This document shows, in pieces, positions 32,323 through 43,337 of a stretch of DNA of 64,000 nt. The stretch covers positions 1,302,001-1,366,000 of the forward strand of contig NC_064673.1 in the NCBI RefSeq assembly GCF_023278565.1, in the 5' to 3' direction. The notes beneath the pieces were generated by a model. It saw only the letters and a program-made list of their open reading frames with translations, searched no databases and had not been told where the DNA came from. A program made the position numbers and the translations under genes. This DNA comes from Colletotrichum lupini. Taxonomy: Eukaryota > Ascomycota > Sordariomycetes > Glomerellales > Glomerellaceae. Each line of letters starts with the position of its first letter. Within the stretch, counting starts at the first letter, position 1.

Positions 32323-33188
32323 CTATTCTACAGGCTCTAATCTCTGCATGAGGTACTCGACCTCGACGTCCTTGGTCAGGGGTATCACAAAGTCTTTGTA
32401 CATGGCCACCACGGCATCGGCGTCAATCTTGGCCTGGTTCTCCGGGCCCGCTCCAATGGAAGGGTCGGTTCCGTAGGTCAACACCTTGAGCCTAAGGCGC
32501 TCGAGGACCTTCTTCTCCACGGCGGCGTTGGTGATGGCCTCGGCGATGCCCTCGCGGTCCTCGGCCTTGATGAGCTTTGTGTACTTTTCCGGATCGGACT
32601 GGAACTTGGACTCGGCGACAAACTTGCCAAAGTGTATCCTACGGGAGAGGGCCTGGAGGCAGGCAATATCGCAGGTAGCCGAGGAGCCGTAGTTCTCCTG
32701 GGACTCGCCGCGGTCCTCGCGGCAGAAATCGGGGCAGAGTGCGGGGAGGAACTTGTCCACGTAAAAGTCCTTGATCTGGTTGTTGACGTTGACGTCGTTG
32801 GGGTGCAGGATGCGCGGGTAGTGCAGGGGCTTGAGGATCTGCTTCTGGACGGCTGAGGGGAAGAAGGGGTACTCGTCGGGAGAGTCGTAGCGGCGGATGA
32901 TGGACTGCAGCTTTTCCTGTTCGCAGAGGTACCAGTCCATGAAGCTCAGTTCGCTGTTTGGTATGTTGAGCGCTCCGGGGACATAAATCGTTTTATTACG
33001 GGCAAACTGGGCACGCTCGATAAGGTGAAAAGTGATGGTATCCTCGAGACGACTGTGTGTTCGTTGGGATTAGTTGTGAGTCAACAAATAGCGTTGGAGG
33101 TTGGAGGGGGAACCGACATCAACTGGTAGCGAATGCGGGACAAATCCAACGCCTTGGAGGGGTCCGATAGGTCAATGAGAGAGTCCAT
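32323..33188 (-). CDS. ARO7: Chorismate mutase (AroQ, fungal type)
   Basis: Converts chorismate to prephenate at the branch leading to phenylalanine and tyrosine. Exons 33118-33188 and 32323-33052 give 266 residues, close to yeast Aro7. The first helix carries the active-site arginine region ([11 protein letters not shown], then [20 protein letters not shown]), and the splice lies between Leu and Ile of this helix. The 65-nt intron has an unusual GTCGGT donor but a good ACTAAT branch. Further landmarks are [20 protein letters not shown], the allosteric-site region [20 protein letters not shown], and the C-terminal [20 protein letters not shown]. The start at 33188 matches the family N-terminus; an in-frame upstream extension is not conserved in character. 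Confidence 0.93.
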
Positions 33189-33949
33189 TTCGTCGTCAAT
33201 TGATTGAAAGCCGGTTGAATATTGGTAGACCAGTCCCTGGGAGTGATGCTGGTGCGCAGAAGGAGTTTGGACGACGGGTTGGGGCGGGTAACGCATTCGG
33301 ACTGCTTATTGTCGGGTCGTAAAGGGGAAAAAGCTTGACGGTCGTGAGGATTTGGCTGGGTGCGGGCGGGTGACAACCGAGGCCGATGACGCTCCCAGCG
33401 AAAAGGGACAAGTCCCCGGTGGGCACTCCAGAACAGAAAAAAAAGAAGACTCGTCCCAACGCAGCACAAGCGCGAGGCTGCCCGTCTCCGACCCCCCGTG
33501 CACTGCACCTGCAGGTCGCTGCCCCCAAGAGATCGGGTGGCTTAAGCGGGCACCAATCAGTGGCCCCTGCCATCCTTCACAGTTGAAGTGGCCCCCCCCA
33601 AATCTTGCAGCCTCGTACCTCGTTAGCGTGCCCAGGTGTCCCGTGTGCCCGTGTGCCCCGTGCAGGGAGCTTCTCGGGTGTTTAGCGCGTCATCCAGAAC
33701 AGGAGGCGTCCCCAACCGGGTTCTTGCCGGGATCACTGCTTGGAGTGTGGATACGTATCTGATTCTCGACCGAGACGACAAAACTCGACCCGGTCGACAA
33801 GAAGCACAAACCCGGAGCGAGCTGTTCCCACAACGCCCAGCTGCGAAATCACCACCTTTTCTCCTTTTCCGCCCCGTTCGTCCTCCCTTGCCTCCTCCCC
33901 TTTGTGCCACTCATTGTCGCGCACATCGGACGGGAGAGCACACGTACGC
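33189..33949. promoter_or_regulatory. Divergent promoter between chorismate mutase and MDV1
   Basis: 761 bp between two outward-facing start codons. Several open frames cross it on both strands, none with protein-like quality. No GCN4-type or other operator was identified with confidence. Confidence 0.45.
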
Positions 33950-36117
33950 ATGGCCGCCTCGGATCACGACCAGTACGGCTTCCACGACGATGCGGCCGCC
34001 GGAGACGACCAATCCGTCTTGTCTGTAAGTTGACCTTTGCCACCCGCGTGACCACTTTGTCCGTCGTAACTTGGATGATTGACCAAAGTGTCGTATCGGT
34101 GCCTAGACTCGCGGTATAGAAGCATTCGGGCGCAAGGTCACGACAACAGCAAGCCATTTGATGGGTCCTCTGTCCGAGCAAGGGAACAGTAATCATCACC
34201 ACTACCATGGCGCCCTGGCCGAGGTTCACAAGCAGCTCCGGCGGCCAACTATCCAACGAAGCATGTTTTCCATGGCAAAAACCACGCCGACAGACATGGT
34301 CCGGTCCAAGCTGTCCACGACGGAGATCCAGCATCGCGCCCTGACGTATTTACCCGACGAACTGCTAGCGAACATTCCCGAGAGCGACAATTCCTACTCC
34401 CTCTTCCAGGGTTTCAAAGCGAGCTTCCCGGACCTGACCGAAGAAGGTAGGAAGCACCGACGGCGGGTATCGAGGGGCAGGAAGCTTTTGGAGGACACGG
34501 AAAACACTGCCGGCACACCGCAAGCGCTGCACAATCTGAAAAAAGACAAGGCCTCGATGATGCACGAGCTCGAGATGCTGGGTGTTCGTAAAAACATGGC
34601 AAGTAGTGAGATCCGTGACATCGACAACAAAATCGCCAATCTGCACGGTATGCGCCGGATCATCCTGGACAGACTGGCCAACTTGGAGCAGGAGGAAACA
34701 TTGCTGGAACATGACCGTGAGTTGCACAACCATCTGAGCTCTTAGGTGACTTGCTCGGTACTGACTAGCTCCAGTCATGGATGTCGAGACACGGTTAGAA
34801 GACGCTCAGGAGCTTGTCGACGAAGCCGAGTCGATTGCGATAAACACACCTACGAAGACCGAGGAAGACCTGGCTGGTGAGGATGACTCTGGTTTCATGT
34901 CACAGTCGGTGTACGAGAAGCTCCCAACAACAGCTGGCACACCTGCATCAAAGGCAAAGAAAAGAGTGGTCCGCCGGAAATCGATGCCAATCTTGCACGA
35001 GCATTTTGAAGCAGGCACGGCTATTAGGGAAATTCGCGCGCACCAGGATACGATTACGGCTCTCGACTTTGACGCACCCTTCGGAACAATGGTGACTTCG
35101 GCCATGGACGACTCGATCAGGGTCTGGGATCTTAATGCTGGACGATGCATCGGTTTGCTGGATGGGCATACGGCCTCAGTTCGCACACTGCAGGTTGACG
35201 ACAACTTCCTCGCGACCGGTGGCATGGACGCAACGATTCGACTTTGGGACTTGAGCAAGGCACACTACGACCCCCACGGAAGCCAGTACGGAAGGGACGA
35301 AGATGAAGATGGCATCGCATTTGAGAACCCCGACGATGGACCGGTTGAGCCTCCTGAAGGAAGCATGAGAGATTGTCACCTCTACACCCTGCAATCCCAC
35401 GTTGACGAAATCACGGCACTCCACTTCAGAAACGATACGCTCGTGTCCGGCTCGGCAGACAAGACATTGCGACAGTGGGATCTCGAAAAGGGCCGATGCG
35501 TTCAGACTCTGGACGTTATGTGGGCTGCAGCGCAGGCATCCGCGTCTCTCGGCAGTGAAAGCTCCTGGAGGCAGACGAACCGGGCACCCGCACAGCAAGC
35601 CGATTTCATCGGTGCCCTCCAAATCTTCGAGACTGCTCTTGCGTGCGGTACTGCCGACGGCATGGTTCGGTTGTGGGATTTGCGAAGCGGACAGGTTCAC
35701 CGAAGCTTAGTGGGACACACAGGACCGGTGACGTGCTTGCAATTCGATGACGTTCACCTTGTGACTGGCAGCATGGACAGGAGCATCAGAGTGAGTTTGG
35801 TCCTGCTTCCTTCAACCTAGGGCATTGCTAATCATCAACAGATCTGGGATCTCCGTACAGGATCTATCTACGACGCCTACGCGTACGACAACGCTATCAC
35901 AAGCATGATGTTTGATGAGCGGAGAATCGTCAGCGCAGCAGGCGAGGACGTTGTGAAGGTGTACGATAAGGTGGAAGGCCGCCAATGGGACTGCGGTGCG
36001 GGCATCTCTGATGCCGAGGAGGGCAAGACGCCTGCCGTCGTGGAGCGTGTACGTGTCAAGGACGGCTACCTGGTGGAGGGACGACAGGACGGTATTGTAG
36101 GAGTATGGACATGTTAG
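33950..36117 (+). CDS. MDV1: Mdv1/Caf4-type mitochondrial division protein
   Basis: Adaptor that links the outer-membrane protein Fis1 to the dynamin Dnm1 for mitochondrial fission. Exons 33950-34024, 34107-34716, 34775-35790 and 35842-36117 give 658 residues; introns are 82, 58 and 51 nt. Exon 2 opens [13 protein letters not shown], followed by the Fis1-binding helical region ([35 protein letters not shown]). A coiled coil spans about 160-260, then a basic [18 protein letters not shown] segment. Seven WD40 repeats run from about residue 310 to the end (e.g. [66 protein letters not shown]). The acceptor at 34106 was chosen because the nearer AG at about 34125 is out of phase. Confidence 0.93.
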
Positions 36118-36588
36118 AGTATACAGAACCCCCTTTCAACAGAGCGAATACAACGCGATTATGACACAGGCAGAGGATGGGAAAGCAATGCAACGCTGAG
36201 GAGATGTGATGAGGCGACCCGGGGATATTTACATTTAGACATAGCAATGCTAACGTCTAAAACCCCCTTTTTTCGACTCTGAGAACGCAGCCGTTGAAGC
36301 CATGTAGCTACGTATGTAGGGGTGTTCATCCGACATGCTCCCGAGCTGAAATGCAGGACGTAGTTGCCATCATCAGACGGAGGGAGACCCGCTCAACCAA
36401 ACATCCCCAACTTTTTTTTTTCTCGTACCTTTGCATCAATTACCCACGCCAAAATCCACTAGACTTAATCCAGCATCCGGCTTCCGTGAGAGCCTTTCAT
36501 ACCATAACCAAGAAGTTCCAAGAGAGTAAAAGGGGGCGTGTGTATGAGGGCATAGAAGAAGGGCTCTGGGGGGAGAGGGAGCTTCGAA
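36118..36588. other. Intergenic between MDV1 and the JmjC gene
   Basis: Tandem + strand spacing of 471 bp. An open frame at 36294-36602 runs into the next start in another frame and is not accepted. A T-run lies near 36412-36421. Confidence 0.5.
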
Positions 36589-38355
36589 ATGTCCGTCTTT
36601 GATAACCCCGCCCTCGTCAAAGAGTGCAGCGGTGCAGTGGCTTCAATCTACGCGGACGTCGTCGGCCACCTCACCGCCGATTTACCCCGGTTTCCGCGAC
36701 TGTTTGAGAGCATTACCGAAGGACACAGTCTGGAACCCGTTGGTTCGGAGATTTTGAGGGTTGTAGAGGGGCTGGCTTTTGAGGTTCTGGGGCTGTGCGC
36801 GGCAGCGGGCTATAGTGTGGATTTGAGCGACTATACAGCAGCAGCAGCACCACCACCACCACCGCCGCCGTCACCATTGTTAGGAGGATCGGAGTCGGTG
36901 GTTGAGCGTCTCGAAGGAGAGATTGAGCGGACCTACCGCCGGTTTTACGACTATGTCTACGCGAACCTGCCGTTTTGTTGGAGGTTGTTGTATACGGAGC
37001 TCAGTCTGCTCAAGTTTTCGGCGGTGGTGTTTTTGCATGTTGCCAAGAGGGCGGCGCGGGGCGAGAAGACGGAGAAGAAAGATAAAGAGGAAGAGAGCGA
37101 GGAAGAGGGAGACGATGAAGGAAAAGTGCTGGATGATCTCGTCGCCGTGCTAGACAAGGCGCTCATCCTCGCCGGCGGGGCGGGCTTGACGCGCGGGAGG
37201 AGGACGATTTCGAGATTACTCGGGTACCTCGACGACGCGGCGCCGTCGTCTTCACCGCGTTCGCCTCTCCTGGCGAGGTTTCCTTCTTCGCGGACGTTTA
37301 CGCCGCCCGTGACGCGGCCTATTCGTGCCGTGGATCGCATGTCGATGTCGGCGTTTCAAGCGTACCTGGACGGTCGGTCTCGTCTAGACAAGGAGGCAGG
37401 TGTGGGCGAAGACGTGGACATGGGGCCGGAGCCGCTGGTCCTGACGTCGCTGATGACGGGGTGGCCTGCGCTCTCTACGAGACCGTGGTCGTCGCCTGGG
37501 TACTTGGTGTCGAGGACGCATGGCGGGCGGAGGCTTGTGCCGGTGGAGGTCGGGCGGAGTTACGTCGATGAGGGGTGGACGCAGGAGTTGATTCCGTTCC
37601 GGGAGCTGTTGGCGCGCGTGGTTGCGTCTGGGTCTCCGTCGACTGCAGCATCGGCAGCGACGCCAATTACGACGGAGACAACAACAATGGGGTCAGAGAA
37701 GGGAACGGAAAAGGGCACGACGTACCTCGCCCAACACGAACTCTTCGCGCAGCTCCCGCGCCTGCTCAACGACATCCTCACGCCGGACCACTGCTTCACC
37801 TCGCCGCCGGCGCACCCGTTCAACAAGGCCGCCGACAAGCCGGAGCTCGACCTGCCGTTGGTGAATGCGTGGTTTGGCCCCGCGGGGACGATCACCCCGT
37901 TGCATACGGACGGGTATCATAACCTGCTGTGCCAGGTTGTCGGGGAGAAGTACGTGCGGTTATACGCGCCGCGGGATTCGGAGGCGTTGTGTCCGAGGGG
38001 GTTCGATGGCGATGACGATTTCGACGCCGACGATGGAAACGAAGGAGAAGAAGGGGGTGAGGATGGAGGTGGAAAGAGAGGTCGGGGGGTGAAGAAGGTG
38101 GACATGAGCAACACCAGCGCCTTTGACGTCGGCGCCGTGGAGGGCTGGGACCCGGACGCGGAGGGCCGGGATCCGATGGAGCTCGAGGAGTTCCGGGGGC
38201 TGCGGTACTGGGACTGCGTGCTCGGCCCGGGAGAAGTGTTGTATATTCCCATCGGGTGGTGGCATTACGTCCGCAGTCTGAGTGTGAGTTTCAGCGTGAG
38301 CTTTTGGTGGAACGGGGGTCATTATGTTGGGCCGCAGGGGAGGGGAGACGAGTGA
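36589..38355 (+). CDS. JmjC/cupin-8 domain protein, KDM8-like
   Basis: Probable Fe(II)/2-oxoglutarate-dependent hydroxylase or demethylase of the JmjC (KDM8/JMJD5-like) group; target unknown. A single exon gives 588 residues. The N-terminal half is helical with a poly-Ala/poly-Pro insert (about 85-98) and a Lys/Glu-rich segment (about 160-185). The JmjC core begins near residue 280 with LVLTSLMTGWPALSTRPWSS. The metal ligands are visible: His439 and Asp441 (ITPLHTDGYHNLLCQVVGEK) and the distal His559 in IPIGWWHYVRSLSVSFSVSF. Between them sits a long Asp/Glu/Gly-rich insertion (about 465-505), unusual for the family. The end SFWWNGG is typical. Its 3' end faces that of the MIT-like gene, 156 bp away. 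Confidence 0.88.
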   Translation: MSVFDNPALVKECSGAVASIYADVVGHLTADLPRFPRLFESITEGHSLEPVGSEILRVVEGLAFEVLGLCAAAGYSVDLSDYTAAAAPPPPPPPSPLLGGSESVVERLEGEIERTYRRFYDYVYANLPFCWRLLYTELSLLKFSAVVFLHVAKRAARGEKTEKKDKEEESEEEGDDEGKVLDDLVAVLDKALILAGGAGLTRGRRTISRLLGYLDDAAPSSSPRSPLLARFPSSRTFTPPVTRPIRAVDRMSMSAFQAYLDGRSRLDKEAGVGEDVDMGPEPLVLTSLMTGWPALSTRPWSSPGYLVSRTHGGRRLVPVEVGRSYVDEGWTQELIPFRELLARVVASGSPSTAASAATPITTETTTMGSEKGTEKGTTYLAQHELFAQLPRLLNDILTPDHCFTSPPAHPFNKAADKPELDLPLVNAWFGPAGTITPLHTDGYHNLLCQVVGEKYVRLYAPRDSEALCPRGFDGDDDFDADDGNEGEEGGEDGGGKRGRGVKKVDMSNTSAFDVGAVEGWDPDAEGRDPMELEEFRGLRYWDCVLGPGEVLYIPIGWWHYVRSLSVSFSVSFWWNGGHYVGPQGRGDE

Positions 38356-38511
38356 TTTCATAACTTTGAGGGGAGTATGGCAAAAAAGGCACGTTTTGTA
38401 GCTTGAGAAGAGATTACCCCTCTCGAATAAGAGGTATATGTATAACAAGCCTCGGTCATGTTTTCATTCCATCATGTCATCTACGTTAAATAGTATTCAT
38501 CAACTACGGCA

Positions 38512-40291
38512 TCAGCTCGCAGCAGCAGCAGCCTCATCCGCCTCGGCACTCTCCCCCGCGCCCCCCTGCGCCTGACGCCTCGCCTTGGCCCCAGCCTTCA
38601 ACTTCTCCCACTTTTCGCGATACTTTTCCAGCGTCCGCGCCATCGTGCGGTTCTCCTTCTCCAGCGCCTCCATGCGCTGCATCGCCATGGCCATCTGCTC
38701 CTCGAGCTCCTTGTTCCGCGCCTTCAACACGGCGTCGGTGCTCGACATGCCACCACCACCACCACCACCACCACCACCACCGGTAGTAAAAGGAGACGCC
38801 CCGACCGTCGCAGGCGACCCGGGCCGTCTCAGACGAATACTCTCCGCCAGCGCCAGGCTCGAATTCTGCGCCGTGGCCTCGAACGCGTGGAGCCGTTTGC
38901 TCAGCTTGTCGAGCATGTCCTTGAGCCCCCTGTTTTCGAGGTAGAGCTCCTCGACGGTGTTTTTGAGGTTCTGCTCTGTCTTGGGCTTGCCGGCGGCTCC
39001 CCGACGTCGGGATACGCCGGGGGAGGTTGGTGCCGCCATCATCATGGACGGAGACTCGCGGGCGTCGACGAAGTCGTCCTCGTCGTCCTCGATGAGGCTG
39101 TCACCTGCGCCACCTCCGCCACCGCCGACGCCGCTGTGGAGCGAGGCCTCGAGGCGGCGCTTCTCCTTGTCTGCAAAGTTGAGGATGTTGGCGTAGGACA
39201 TTGTGTGTCCGCTCGTTGGGACGACGTAGAAGGAGTCGTTGGGGTTGTTCGCCGAGATTGCGCGGAGGGTGGCGCGGGAGTAGATCTTGGAGAGGTCCGG
39301 TTCGGCGGGGGCCGCTGGGGAGGGTTTGAGTCTGTTGCTGCGCTTTGCCGGGGCAGGTTCGGGAGGTGCCTCGGCGTGGGGTTCGGGGACGGATGACGAC
39401 GAGGTGATTGACGAGGATTCCTCGGTGATGAGGGGTAGGCCTGCGAAGGCCAGGGGCGCGGAGAGGCGGTTGATGATGTTGCCAAAGGTGCTGTAGAAGC
39501 GGGAGTATCCGTCGTCGCTGGCGGGCGAGGCGACTTCTTCCGTCTTTTTGGGCTCTGTCTCCCTTCGCGGGGAGTCGGCCGTTGGCGGGATCCATCCCGG
39601 TTTGCCGGACTGATCGAGGACGTTTTGCATCTTTGTCCTCGAGCCGTCCCGCCGGGCTTGGACTTCCATGTTGCCCGGCGCCTGGTCGTTTGTGACGCTC
39701 GGCGGGATGGGCTGGCTGCGGTTCCTGCTCCCACGGATGCCTCGCGCCGAGGCGAGGTTGCTCGCGATGGAGGAGGTCATCTCGCGGCTCGGGTACCGGC
39801 GCTGCTGCGCCAGAGACGGAACACCCTTCACCGTGGCGACGGGGCTTCCGCCAGCGGACTGCTGCTGTTGACCTGATCTGGACTTGGTACGGCCATCGTC
39901 GGGTGAGGAGACATCGCTCGTGGCATCGGAGGCATGCGATTCCTGCTTCTCGTCGATGGTCTCGGAGGAGGGGTTCTGGCTGGCGGCGGCGCGACGGTCA
40001 AAGGGTATCTTGAGGAGTTCGGCGAGGCGTTGGTGGTGCTCTTCGAGGAGCTTTAGGGTGCGGAGGGCCTCGATGCTCGAGGTGGAGCGGGCAGCGTTGG
40101 CGAACTCGCCGGCGGCGAGGGCGTGTTCGTTGATTGCTACCGTCGTCTCGGATTGATGCTGGGCGTTGGAGGCTGCTTTGGCATGGTCATGCGCCTGGGT
40201 GATTTGCTGTTAGACCAGTGGTTGCTAGAGACAAAGTTTCACAGGTGCCTTTTAGGGCTGAGGTTACCTTGACAAGCGAAGACTCGTCCAT
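38512..40291 (-). CDS. MIT-like domain, coiled-coil protein
   Basis: Exons 40268-40291 (eight codons) and 38512-40206, joined over a 61-nt intron, give 572 residues. The splice yields MDESSLVK then QITQAHDHAKAASNAQHQSE, followed by INEHALAAGEFANAA and TLKLLEEHHQRLAELLK. This three-helix pattern resembles an MIT (microtubule-interacting and trafficking) domain at about 8-85, which would point to an ESCRT- or Vps4-linked role; that link is inference. The middle is Ser/Pro-rich and contains a conserved-looking block around 245-330 (YSRFYSTFGNIINRLSAPLA; DSFYVVPTSGHTMSYANILN). Two coiled coils lie near 395-430 and 490-550, separated by a poly-Gly run from an ACC/GGT repeat. The Ala-rich tail ends at 38512. 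Confidence 0.75.
38750..38782 (+). repeat. (ACC)n repeat encoding poly-Gly
   Basis: About eleven CAC/ACC units on the + strand, read on the minus strand as eleven consecutive Gly between the two coiled coils of the MIT-like protein. The linker length is likely to vary between strains. Confidence 0.85.
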
Positions 40292-43200
40292 CGCGAAAAA
40301 AAAGAACTGTAGGGCTGCCTAGGTGGGCTGCCGGTGATGTGTCAAGGGACGGGGCGCTGGTGCCGGTTCGGTTTCGGAGGTCGTTTGGGGGTTGGTTCCT
40401 GCTCCAAGTCGGCCGTCCGCACGTTTGCTCTTGGATCACGCGACCGCCTCAGACCGATACAGACGGTGGTAGTGGAGGGGAGGTGGAGGGATGTACGGAT
40501 ATGCGCCGATGGAGGTACGGAGGAGGTCCAACGAACCGGCCTTTGATGTTCGGTGGCCGGTGGTTGGGTCGGGGTGTTGCGGTCGCGGAGGCTTCCCCAG
40601 AGTCGCTAGAGAGATGGCCCCCGCTTGTTCTCTTCTCCGGTTGCAGTCAGGTGGTGGGCAGTGGACAATACCTAGGCGCAGGAGCACACGGGACGACGCT
40701 TGGTTCGCTTTCAGTTAGAAGGGGGCCAAAGGGGCCCAGATTGGGCGGTTGGAGTACGTAAGCTTTCCGTTCGTCAAAGCGTCGTCTTCCCGCTGGCGGC
40801 CACCCACGCACCTTGCCAAAATCGTCAAGGTCAAGAGGAAGCGAAGAGACCGATCCCACGTCACCAAGTGCTAGTAATTGCCTCAAGCGACTTGTTGGAA
40901 GCTAGCTTTACTTACTCCGACTAATGACATCTCGATGATGTTGCTAGAAAATTCAAAAGAGACTTCAGACGGCTTTTGTGAAGGGAAGTTGGTGCCGCTG
41001 TACCACTGCAGGGCACGCTATACAAAGCACCGAAACAGTCTAGCAGATCATGATACTATATCTACAGTAAACGCTAGATTATCAAAGTATTCAAGCCAAC
41101 AGTCGTCACTTGCATTGCCAAATTTGACATGTTGATAAAAAGTCGAGTAACAGCGGCGCAATGCCTGGAAGGTAAGTCGGTAGGAAGTGACTCGTCAATC
41201 CAGACGGTGACGATGACAGTAAGTGCCGGAACTGAGACAGGCCAACACTTTGAAAGATTCTGAATGACGCACAATGCATGTCAAAGGAACCCAGAAACTT
41301 GGGCATCGTGTCTGCGAGTGTTGGAACTTTGCTGCGCTGTGGCTGCCACCTGTTCCCCGCCCTAACAATCGCGAGAGGGGACGGCATTGTCCAATATCCA
41401 GTTGCGCGGTGTCTCGTCGCTCCAGAGACGAGCCTATCACGACGAAGGAAAAAGAAGGGCGAAGCACCAATGCAAGCCGCAGACCGTAACCCGCGAGACA
41501 CGGTTCGCACTTGTGGAGGCCCCTGACGTAGCTATGGTTCCCCCCCGGAGCCAGCACCTGATCCAAAAGGGCAACCCAACGGCCACAACCGTCCCGAATC
41601 GGGTCAGTCATCGAAACCTTGCTGGGAAAACCATCTGCAAATCTGCCAGACGTGCATGCATCGCCAGGAGGAGGAGGAGTGCGGACTGGCGGACTGATTC
41701 GGGCTGGGTGGGTGAGAAAGGTGGGATGAAAGGCTCCGGGCCAGCCGTTGATACGCTGGTTGGGATCTGCTGGTCTCTCTGGTTCGACCTACCTAAGGTA
41801 CGCCAGAGACCATGTGGTGCTGGTGCATCCGGCTAGAGTGGAACGGAGCTCTTCGGCCGGTGGTGAGATGTGATCTGAGCAGTGAGCCGAGACGGGAAGT
41901 CGGGAACTCAGGAGATGCTACTTGGTTCTGTTAAGGGGGCACGCCGCACACTCAGCCACATGACTACTCCGTACATACTCTTCAGTTTGCTGGGGCCTTG
42001 GAGAGATTGACTTTGGGTGCATCTGGCGGAATCATCCCGATGCAGGTCCCAGATCCCAGGTGCAATTCGCAGGTGGAAAATCATGGCATGTTTGGCTGGC
42101 TGGCTGACGTGGAGATGGAATGGAGATTTGCATTTTGGGATTGCGCAGTCGCCAATAGATCCACCGAAAAAGAGATGCCACTGCCCACTTCACTGAACCA
42201 AAATAGCAGCGCAGCGTCTTTCCCGGATCACGGGTGGCGGGCGTCAATCATATAATGCAGCAGTAACATGGTTTATGGGTGGCTCAGGTCTACTGTGTAT
42301 GGAGGCTGGCCAGATTGACGGCCCCAGATTCCCGATTCTGAAGGATTCCAGGCCGCTCGTAATAATGGAGAGCTGTCGGCAAGCGGGCAGAAAGAAGCAA
42401 TCGGCTGTTATGCCCGTGTGAGTTTGCATTTGGTTATTTTGAGGGTTATGAGGAGAGGAGACGGAGGTGAGAAAGATGAGCTTATGTAATGGGGTTGCAC
42501 TAACAAATCAAGGTACCCCATCCGTTTCAAGCCAAGGAGGAAGGAGGAAGGAGGAACCCGCCTGGCCCAGGAACTTGCCTCGCCTCCAGTGACGATGACG
42601 CTCTTCGTGGAAAGAGAGCTCCGGCTTGGTGGTTCTTGCCTTGGCCAGAGTTGAAACTGACGACCTGGGTTTGGGGAGTGCGACGGGAACCTCTTTCCTT
42701 TGGTGCGAATAGAAATCAAGGTAGCAACCAGAACCTGGACCTCCTTCCTTCTCGGGTTTTCCATCTTCATCTTCCTTTTGGGTCCTTCGGCTCCGGCACC
42801 GTCTCCAGAGAAATTGCAAACTTTCCCATTTTCCGTGAAGTGCGAACTGCGAACCCATCTTTGCTCTCACCCATGGCCTGACCCATTCATTCATTCATTC
42901 ACTCATGCTTGCACTTTGCACCACCTCACAGACTCACAAACAAGAAACAACATTAAACGGGGCCCCGTCTGTATCGCATAAACTCGGAAAACGACACAAC
43001 ACCCGCGGCTTCGTTTCCAAATAATTCACCGTCATACACAAACAATACACAAGGTCTACGGATACAGCTACAGATACCGTCTACACCCCTACCTCGCATC
43101 GCACCTCCCTACGGGTCCTCTCCAAGCTTGTCTTGCCTTCTCGACCTTAATTTCCATCCTGCCAATTCCCTGCACCCGCGGACCATGATCATCGTGCCCA

Positions 43201-43337
43201 CTATTCGCAACCAATGCGCGTATAGCCTTTGACAGCAACAACCCGCCAGACTGCAGACACGCATTGCTCGGAAAAGAGTACGAAAATTGCGAGCTTCACG
43301 ATCCTAGGAAATCACCAGAACCCTGGCCCGAGAAACC
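40292..43337. other. 3-kb intergenic region
   Basis: Divergent upstream DNA for the MIT-like gene (minus) and the GRAM/VASt gene (plus). Many overlapping open frames of 60-150 codons occur on both strands but none has a domain, stable composition or convincing splice partner. The final 450 bp are C/A-rich and look like a leader. Confidence 0.4.
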
